Position numbers and translations under genes: made by a program
Notes under the pieces: generated by a model
What the model saw: only the letters and a program-made list of their open reading frames with translations
What the model was told of the DNA's origin: nothing
Database searches by the model: none
Shown here: one piece after another, positions 57,499-64,000 of the stretch
Position numbering within the stretch: the first letter of the stretch is position 1
Layout: each line of letters starts with the position of its first letter
From: Boesenbergia rotunda
Taxonomy: Eukaryota; Streptophyta; Magnoliopsida; Zingiberales; Zingiberaceae
NCBI GenBank assembly: GCA_024364735.1
Contig: JAGFNQ010007699.1
Span: forward strand, 1 to 64,000
Direction of reading: 5' to 3'
Length of the DNA: 64,000 bases

Positions 57499-60253
57499 TG
57501 ATAAGCACCATTTTATTGATTATTTTAATTGCTAAAATCCATGTTTGACCCATGTTTTTATTGCTTAATTATGATTTTACCCTAGGTTTTGGAACTTTAT
57601 CTTATTTTGGACTTAATTATAAAATTACATAATTTTTGGATTATTTGGCCACTAATTTTCTGATATATTTTTTGTAGGCAAGAAAGGATCCTGGACCTAG
57701 GGCATATTGGGTCAAACTTGAGTCGGATGTGAACCGGATCGAATTATCAAGCCTACGATTAATCCGGGCCGTCCGATTCAAGAGCGGCTAGATCTGAGCC
57801 ATCCGGGACGATCTGAAGCAATCCGAGCTAGGGTTAGGGTTGATCAAGCTCTATGATCAAGATCTGAAGGTTTCATCCCAATCAGAGCTAAATCAACCGT
57901 TGGATCAAGCAAGGAGGGCTCTAGAGCGTCCATTCACAGATAGAGTTGATATGGATCATCCGTTGCATATCTGGAGGATCCGAGCTACCACGAGGCAGAT
58001 CCTGACCCCAGATCATCATCATAAAAGTTTGGCTCCAATCAGAGCAAGATCAGCCGTTGGATCTCCTCCAATCAATCACAGCCGTCCGTTGATAACTATT
58101 TAATCAAAAACGCTGCGCAGTCTTCCCTGTCGCGTCTCCGCCGCAGTTCTTCTTCTTCAGCGTGTTCTTAATTTCTTAGCTAGATTTCTTCATCAAGGAG
58201 GCGCGATCCTTCAATCCATTATCAAAGCAAGGGCTAGGCTAGTGAAGAGAATCTCAGCGAGGTTTCAGAATCGATTTCTGCTCAATAGCAAGGTTGCGCG
58301 AGGTTTCGGCAGTCTGCTATCCGACTTCGACGAACTCAGCTGCATTCCATTTCCACCACATCCGAGCTGACCAGAGGGGTTCCCTGGAAGGTTTCGGTCA
58401 CTCTCAAATCCATTTCGCAAGCCACAAAAGTGAGATTGAAGAATTCGGAAGCTGATTTCAGTTTGAGCAGGTTTTGGTCTGTTTCAGTAGCAGAGACGTA
58501 TCTTCACTGATTTGCAGAGCTTGCGGGTCCGAGGTTCTCCCTTGATTGACAACCAAGGAGCTCTTGAATTGGAAAAGGGTTGAGGAGTAGTTTAGATCCT
58601 TAATTTCCAATGTTTTTGTAGCTGTAATTTCATTACTACACTTGTTCTGTTCTGCATTTTCGTTTCAGATTAGTTAACTTGGTTTAATGCTTTGTTCTAG
58701 CTGTAATTTAGCTTTAAATCTTCAAGCAAGTAGTTAGCTAGCTAGTTTAGTTAATGTTTCACTTAATTTTAGTTTATTTCTGTTTAAAACCTTGCGTGCC
58801 AATTCCTGTTAATGTTTCTGAATTTCTGTTCATGCGTGCCAGTTTGCTTCTGATTTTGCAGCTCTTGCGAATTCAGTTTATGTCTAAGTGGATGCCTGCA
58901 ATTTAAGACAACATCTAGTTAGCTAATGCATTTGCTTTAAGTTTGTTTAGTTTTCAATTCAAATTCTGCAGTTAAGTTCAGTTAGCTGCTTATAAGTTCC
59001 ATTTCACTCAGCAGTTTCAGTTTTATTTTGCAATGTATCAGTTCAATGTTTCGGAAGTTTGAATCAAGGGAACTTTAGTTTTTTTTCCGAGTCTCATTGG
59101 AAACATAGAATGTGCACTCGAATTTAGATTGATTTGATCGTGTGTGTCTGCATTTGAAGTGTTTCCTTAATTTGCACTCATCATTTCTGCAATTTCTGCA
59201 GTTTCGATTAGTACTTCTAATAAAGTGTTAAGTGCAGTCTCAGTTCTGGATTGGATCAAGATTCATACACCTTGTAGTATACTTTATGCTCGGATTTAGC
59301 TTGCCTTCATTAGCCTCTGAAATCTGATCAGTTATTTAAATTCTGCATTCCATGTATCAATGTTTTCAGAATTCATTTTATGCACTTGGAGCAATTTCTG
59401 CATATCAGTTTTGCATCCGAATTTCTGCTTCACATCCAATTGTCTCTGAATTCTGCAATTAAATTGGTTGTTTCAAAGTTATCAGCTTTATATCAGTTAT
59501 AGTTTTGCATTGAGTCTGAAACTGAATCTCTGCACACAGCTCTGCATTAATTCTTGCATCTCATTTCTGAAACTGACTTTCGATTGCTGCAATCCAGCTT
59601 CTAATCTGTCATCCAATGTTAATTTCGGCAATCCATCAGTTATCTCTCAAGTGCAGTTTGTTGTATTTGATCTGATGATCCCTTTCTGCATTCCCGCATT
59701 CATAGAATTAAGTTTAGTGATTTCAACTCTGCATTCTAGCATTTCTGCACTTAGCTCAGTTCTGTTTCTAGTTGAAGGCTTGTGGTATCAAATGAGTTTC
59801 GGAATTGATTTTGCATTGGATTGTCTTTAGATTGCTTGAATTGTGCTTATTGCTTAGCATTTGTTTTACCTTGAATCAGATTTGCTCCCCAGATTAGGGT
59901 AAGTTGCAAATAAGCTCCAAATTATTTGAGTACATTGGTTGAATGATAACTTGCTATCACTTGTTAAGTTCCATGGTTGAATTTTCCTTCATTCTCATTG
60001 TGTTCTCATTTTAAATTGAAACCCAAAACCCAGATTTTAACTTGAAACCCGAAATTCACAAACGACATAAATACAAGCGCGAATCAAACATGACAACTAG
60101 CCCCGAGAAAAATACGACCTGTGGCCCCTATATTACATTTTCATACTTTTGATTGTAAAAGGGTTTCCAGCATTTCATTCATTCATTTATACATTAAAAT
60201 TTGATGAGCCCACACTTTCGTGACAACTTTAATTAGTATATCTGGGCTTGTCA
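57499..60253 (+). mobile_element. Solo LTR J (2755 bp) inserted in the gag of element H
   Basis: Starts TGATAAGCACC and ends GGGCTTGTCA, with short inverted ends. The 5-bp duplication TACCC is perfect at 57494-57498 and 60254-60258. The gag frame on the two sides joins in phase when the LTR and one duplication are ignored. Orientation is taken from TATTTAAT near 58096 followed by a pyrimidine-rich leader, and is tentative. The interior repeats TTTCTGCA words and has no gene. Confidence 0.85.
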
Positions 60254-60258
60254 TACCC

Positions 60259-61419
60259 CGTCTTCTTCCACTTCTTCCGAGGTTTAGGGTCTGCCTTTTC
60301 ACTCAATTTTTTCTTCAAGGCATGACATTCCTCAACGGAGTGTGTCGTACTGCCATGGAAACCGCAGTACTTCATCAGTGGCTCCGGCTGCTCGTTGTCC
60401 ACTGTCTCGACCAGTTTTCGCCTGCCAGCCCACTGGTCCTTCCCTAGGTGAAGGTCTTTTCCTCGGGCTGGGGGCGGGGGTTCCCTCCTCTCGGATCGGG
60501 TAACGACCTGAGGGGGGATTCCGGCTGGTTCCTTATGACGGGCGAACTGCACCTCCTCCACATTGACGTGTTTGACAGAGCGCCCTAGCAAGTCGTCAAA
60601 ACTGGTGGGCGACTTCTTCACCAGAGATCTGAAGAAATCCCCTTCCGCAAGCCCCTGAGTGCAAGCACTGACGAGGATCTCCGACGTCGCTGTTGGCACA
60701 TTCTGTGCCACCCGGTTGAACCGTTGGATGAACTCTTTGAGTGGTTCCTTCGGCTTTTGTTTGAGAGCAAACAAGTTTAATGTCATCTTCTGATAACGAC
60801 GACTATTGGCAAAGTGGTGGAGGAAGGTGGTTCTAAACTCCATGAAGGAGTTGATAGAACCCAGGGGCAGCCTCTGGAACTATCGTTCGGCCACTTCGGA
60901 TAGGGTGTTCAAGAACACCCGACACTTTACCCCATCGGTATACTGGTGGAGGAGCGCCGCATTTTCGAACTTGTAGACATGATCCTCCGGATCTGCCTTC
61001 CCGTCATATTCGGTAATCCCCGATCCGCGAAACTGCTTCGACATGGGGTCTTCCACAATCTCCGACGAGAAGAGAGTAGACGGAGCCTTAAGGGAGGACT
61101 TAGGTTCCTCTCTCTTCCCCTGCCCCTCTTCGTGTCTCAGTGCACTAGAGGCTACCGAGTTGGCCTTCTCAATATCTTCAGGGGAGTCTTGCCGGTGTTC
61201 TGGGGCTGCGCCGGCGCATCGCCCCGATGGCGTGACGGATCTTCGTGATTGAGGGTGTGAGATGGAGACTCTGGGGATCTCCTCCCGCATAGAAACACCT
61301 CGCTGTGAGGTGGCGTGCTCAATTTGGTGCTATTCGAGCACCTCTTTGACGTCGTTGGCCACCAAGCGATCCAGTTCCTCCTTTGTCATGACAATGGGTT
61401 GTCTCGTCGGTTCTGCCAT
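60259..61419 (-). pseudogene. Element H gag (Ty3/gypsy, Retrotrans_gag type), N-terminal and central part
   Basis: ATG at 61419 starts the frame (PIVMTKEELDRLV), with an in-frame TAG soon after (about 61332). The central gag domain follows with YDGKADPEDHVYKFENAALL, a second TAG at 60880-60882 where a Trp is usual before FQRLP, then FMEFRTTFLHHFANSRRYQK, LKEFIQRFNRVA and a zinc-knuckle-like tail (YCGFHGSTTHSVEECHALK). The frame is cut by the solo LTR at 60258. Two single-base nonsense changes point to moderate age. Confidence 0.87.
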
Positions 61420-61448
61420 CGGTGCTCCTTCTGATGTTTTACTAATTT

Positions 61449-61468
61449 CCCACAGACGACGCCAAACT
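61449..61468 (-). other. Primer-binding site of element H
   Basis: The minus strand reads AGTTTGGCGTCGTCTGTGGG just inside the LTR end, like the TTTGGCGCCGTCTGTGGGAA type seen in Tat-type gypsy elements. The tRNA was not determined. Confidence 0.6.
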
Positions 61469-62207
61469 TGTTCCGGAAGGAATCGACGTCGACGGCCAGT
61501 CACCTGGGTTTAGCCCACGCGGATGCTGACGCTAGAGGAGGAACTCCACTTCCTACAAGATTAACACGAGCGATAGGGGAATAAGCCAGAATTTGTCCGA
61601 CGGAGCCCACTCCGACGCTCAAGTCAGTGCCTTGATGGAAGAGATGAGAAGAAGACAAGAAGGTATGTGAGTAGTAGAGAAGGTGTAACCCCTTTATCGG
61701 AGGGGTTGGAGTACCTTTTATACCTACGGCGGCTGCCTTCATGCGTCCCCACGATCTGTGTCACGTCCCCCCGTTTATCGGTTACGAGATGATCTTTGAA
61801 ACAGTCCACGCCGTCATTATGTTTGGCCCGTTGCGACATTTGGGGGTCATGATGACTCCGTGATAGTGGGGATGGTTATCCGCAGATCCGAGAAAAGGGG
61901 GATCGTTACTTGAGGCCGAATGCTTCTTGGGCTTCGCTCCCCCGAGGTGATCTCGGGGTCTTCTGGCTCGGGGGGGGGGGCCCGGGCACTCCGCTTCCTC
62001 GAGTTGGTCAGGGCCCGGCTTCCCGAGGTGATCCCAGGAGAGGGTTTTCTGATTTGATCTCCGGTGCGTGTTTACCGAGAGGGGTCGGGGGATCCCCTTC
62101 CCGAGAGGGTCCCGGGAGCTCCAAAAATAGAGTCACTCAGACTCACTACATCTTGCCACCCAGCTTCTTCAGCCCACGTGTCCGCCACGAGGTACTCAAC
62201 CCCATCA
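61469..62207 (-). repeat. Element H, 5' LTR (739 bp)
   Basis: Second copy of 49920-50632, with small insertions and deletions in the CCCGAG/CTCGGG region. Minus-strand TATA box near 61710-61722. The flanks TTCTG (49915-49919) and TTCCA (62208-62212) are only partly alike, so the target duplication has decayed or was never exact. Confidence 0.85.
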
Positions 62208-62330
62208 TTCCATTTTCTTTCTTCCATCGAAGACTGACTTGATCGTCGGAGGGCCTTACCGGGGACTTCTCCCGGTGGGTTGTTGATGGTCATCTTTCTT
62301 GCAGTTCGGAGCCAGCATCAGCGATGCTTA
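62208..62330 (+). mobile_element. Right part of LTR I
   Basis: Continues the leader cut at 49919; contains GACTGACTTGATCGTCGGAGG and a later TTCTTGCAG. The right boundary is unclear. Confidence 0.45.
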
Positions 62331-62379
62331 GGTCCATCTCACTTTTGGGAGTCTACCTCACTCTGCGATAGGATCAACT

Positions 62380-62880
62380 ACCAACTCGATATAAAACGCA
62401 TCCAACCTACAAAAAAATGATCCCAAAAAAATGATCCCAAATAACACGCATCCAACCTACACAAAAAACTCGATCGAGCTCGATCATGAATACATCAAGG
62501 AATCACGGATACATCAAAGAGTTAACTCATCTACTTATCTCAGGCCGGAAGATCAATAATATCAACTCATCTCATCCCTTATATCAGACCGGATCAATTA
62601 ATCATCAAATTATCCCCTTATCTCCGACCTGATCAATAATAATTAATGCAACTCATCCCCTTATCTCAGACCTGATCAACAATAATTAATCTATCTTTTT
62701 TTTTTAATCAATTTCCATGCAGACGAATATTTTAATTTAGAGAAAAAATTTCTTTCATCTCCAGCCACTTATCTCAGACGGGATAAATGATTTCAACTCA
62801 TCTTTATCTTAGACAGGATCAATAAATCATCAAATCAACTAAACTCATTCCCTTGTCTTAGACCTGATCAATAATGAGGG
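62380..62880. repeat. Degenerate tandem repeat
   Basis: Several imperfect copies of a unit like CTCATCCCCTTATCTCAGAC-CTGATCAATAATAATTAAT, roughly 45-60 bases each, with a TTTTTTTT run near 62697. No coding. Confidence 0.6.
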
Positions 62881-63080
62881 GGCGCTTGGTAGACGGGTTT
62901 AAGAGGCTGGAATGGGAATCAAATATGTTTCATTCTCATATATGATGCTTGGTAGATGAAAACCGGAATCAATGTATAATTTTGATACCCTTAATTTGAT
63001 AACCTACTCACCCGCAGTTATCACTAAACTCATTCCTCCCTTCTCATTTTTTTTTTCTCGCAGACAGCAAAGCCCTCGCA
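62881..63080 (+). promoter_or_regulatory. Probable upstream region of the ARPC5-like gene
   Basis: Contains GCTTGGTAGA twice (62885 and 62948), perhaps MITE debris. A clear TATA box was not identified. Confidence 0.35.
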
Positions 63081-63105
63081 CGCCGCGTCGACTCCCCCTC
63101 CCCAT

Positions 63106-63290
63106 CGCGTCTCTCATCTCCTTCTCCAGCCGCCGCTCTTCTCCCCCTCCCCACCTCGCGTCTCTCATCTCCTTCTCCAGCTGCCGCTCTTCTCCCCCTC
63201 CCCACCTCGCGTCCCCTCCTTCTCCAGGCGCCGCCTCTTTCTGCAGGCGCCGCCTCCTTCTGCAGGCGCCGCCCACTTCTCCCCTCTCCA
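63106..63290 (+). repeat. Pyrimidine-rich 5' leader with tandem units
   Basis: A 51-bp unit (CGCGTCTCTCATCTCC..., CCCCCTCCCCACCT) starts at 63106, 63157 and, partially, 63208. A 23-bp GCAGGCGCCGCC unit follows about three times (63225-63275). It is probably untranslated leader or promoter of the next gene. Confidence 0.6.
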
Positions 63291-63342
63291 AGAGTCTCCA
63301 AAATCGAGGTGCGTAGCTGCGGCGTAGACAGCAGTGGAAGCC

Positions 63343-63635
63343 ATGGCTGAGGGCTTTGTCGAGGAGGACAACCTCGAGGCCATCATCACCAGAATCGAGT
63401 TGAAATCCCGCAAGATCGAGAGATTGCTCAAGCAGTAAGTTCCGATCGCAACCCTAAGCCTCGATCCACGATAGATCCACCAAGTTCTGACTTCCCGCTT
63501 AAGCCCCAATGCCGCCTTCCTGATGGCAGATCGAAGCCGGTGGAACCGTTGAAGACGGCATTGGAAGGTTCGAATGTGAAAACCAGAGACCAATCTCATG
63601 AATTTGATGCCCACCTTATACTCCACAGTTTTTAG
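63343..63635 (+). CDS. ARPC5: ARPC5-like (Arp2/3 complex 16-kDa subunit), first two exons, possibly broken
   Basis: Exon 1 (63343-63434) starts MAEGFVEEDNLEAIITRIE and has SRKIERLLK before a CA|GTAAGT donor. Exon 2 starts at 63530 after TGATGGCAG and continues in phase with KPVEPLKTALEGS and VKTRD, reaching a stop at 63633-63635. This matches the N-terminus of plant ARPC5, a helical subunit of the Arp2/3 complex that nucleates branched actin. From about 63591 the expected CKSANWIVVH-type continuation is absent; unrelated codons with a duplicated CCCACCTTATACT lead to the stop. So this is either a gene whose next exon boundary I cannot see or a truncated copy. The rest is outside the window or missing. 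Confidence 0.72.
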
Positions 63636-64000
63636 GACACCCACCTTATACTACATTGTCAAATACTTGATTCGGTGAGAAAATACAATTGGATAGGGAA
63701 AAAAAACATTGTTCACTCAATATATCTCCAGAATTGAAATTTTGTCAGCTCAGCAGTTTGAAGTTGCTTTGTGAGGTTTATTTTTATGTAATTTCCTGTT
63801 GTTTATGGATTAATGATTATGTGATTAACTGATTATGTTGGGATTGTATAGTTAGGCAATGTTGATTTGGAATATTACCATCAATGTAGCAACTCTTTCT
63901 TAAGTCCATATTTCACCAAGCATTCCGCGAGGATGATCGTGCGGCAGGGTCAGTCATCCTCAGAGTAACAATGTACACTTGCGTAGTGTGGACAGTGAAT
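63636..64000. other. Sequence after the ARPC5-like exons, nothing recognised
   Basis: AT-rich; could be intron. No further ARPC5 exon could be read. A GAGGATGA...TCATCCTC inverted repeat lies near 63930-63961. Confidence 0.4.

Noticed and set aside
63004..63301. Minus-strand ORFs rich in Gly/Arg
   Set aside because: They cross the CT-rich leader repeats of the ARPC5-like gene in the wrong orientation.

Overview
This is a repeat-dominated stretch of nuclear DNA from a flowering plant, probably a monocot with a large genome (inference from the Sirevirus, Tork-like copia, Tat-type gypsy, CACTA and hAT elements, and from one intron-bearing plant gene start). Almost every base that can be recognised belongs to a transposable element, mostly nested and broken. 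The only convincing host gene is at the right edge: the first exons of an ARPC5-like gene (Arp2/3 actin-nucleating complex subunit) at 63343-63635.

Left part (1-23.6 kb). The end of a Sirevirus-type LTR (1-386) abuts a decayed hAT transposase gene (387-2236). The hAT 3' end (to 2565) sits inside a decayed minus-strand copia element (2566-4071). A solo copia LTR (7172-9010, TSD aaaag) splits an older TATA-bearing LTR-like repeat. Two hAT-type MITEs (9550-9977 and 10987-11407) have perfect 8-bp TSDs. A minus-strand CACTA element (12151 to about 16715) is fused in one ORF to a copia RT/RNase H fragment. Next come an LTR-like block and a gypsy gag scrap. Copia element K starts at 20230 (LTR, tRNA-Met PBS, broken gag) and is cut at 23611.

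Middle part (23.6-43.5 kb). K was hit by minus-strand element D (23611-38680). One D LTR was then hit by E (24068-31503, TSD ggggg) and the other by plus-strand copia F (from 38681; clean LTR, PBS and gag-protease up to an assembly gap of 486 N). D and E keep gag remnants and no pol. D carries an intact 332-codon ORF between gag and its 3' LTR.

Right part (43.5-64 kb). Element G (43724-49004, TSD acatg) is a third gag-only relative of D and E. Element H (49920-62207) is a Tat-type gypsy element inserted in another LTR. It keeps gag and protease on the minus strand, lacks RT, RNase H and integrase, has an 84-bp tandem array, and carries an oppositely oriented ORF with short introns. A 2.76-kb solo LTR (57499-60253, TSD taccc) interrupts its gag. 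The ARPC5-like gene follows.

The most interesting signal is a structure shared by four LTR families (the 1-386 LTR, D, E and G). Just before the LTR end and PBS lies a hairpin whose loop, TTCACCCCCC(C)TC, is constant while the stem sequence changes on both sides together. The U3 parts of these LTRs also carry family-specific hairpins or palindromes: an array of CCTAGC-N8-GCTAGG units with compensatory changes in D and E, and 14-bp perfect stems in G. All three gag-only elements have many copies of a CTCCCCCT polypurine-tract complement. They look like non-autonomous Sirevirus derivatives under selection for cis-acting RNA or DNA signals rather than for pol.
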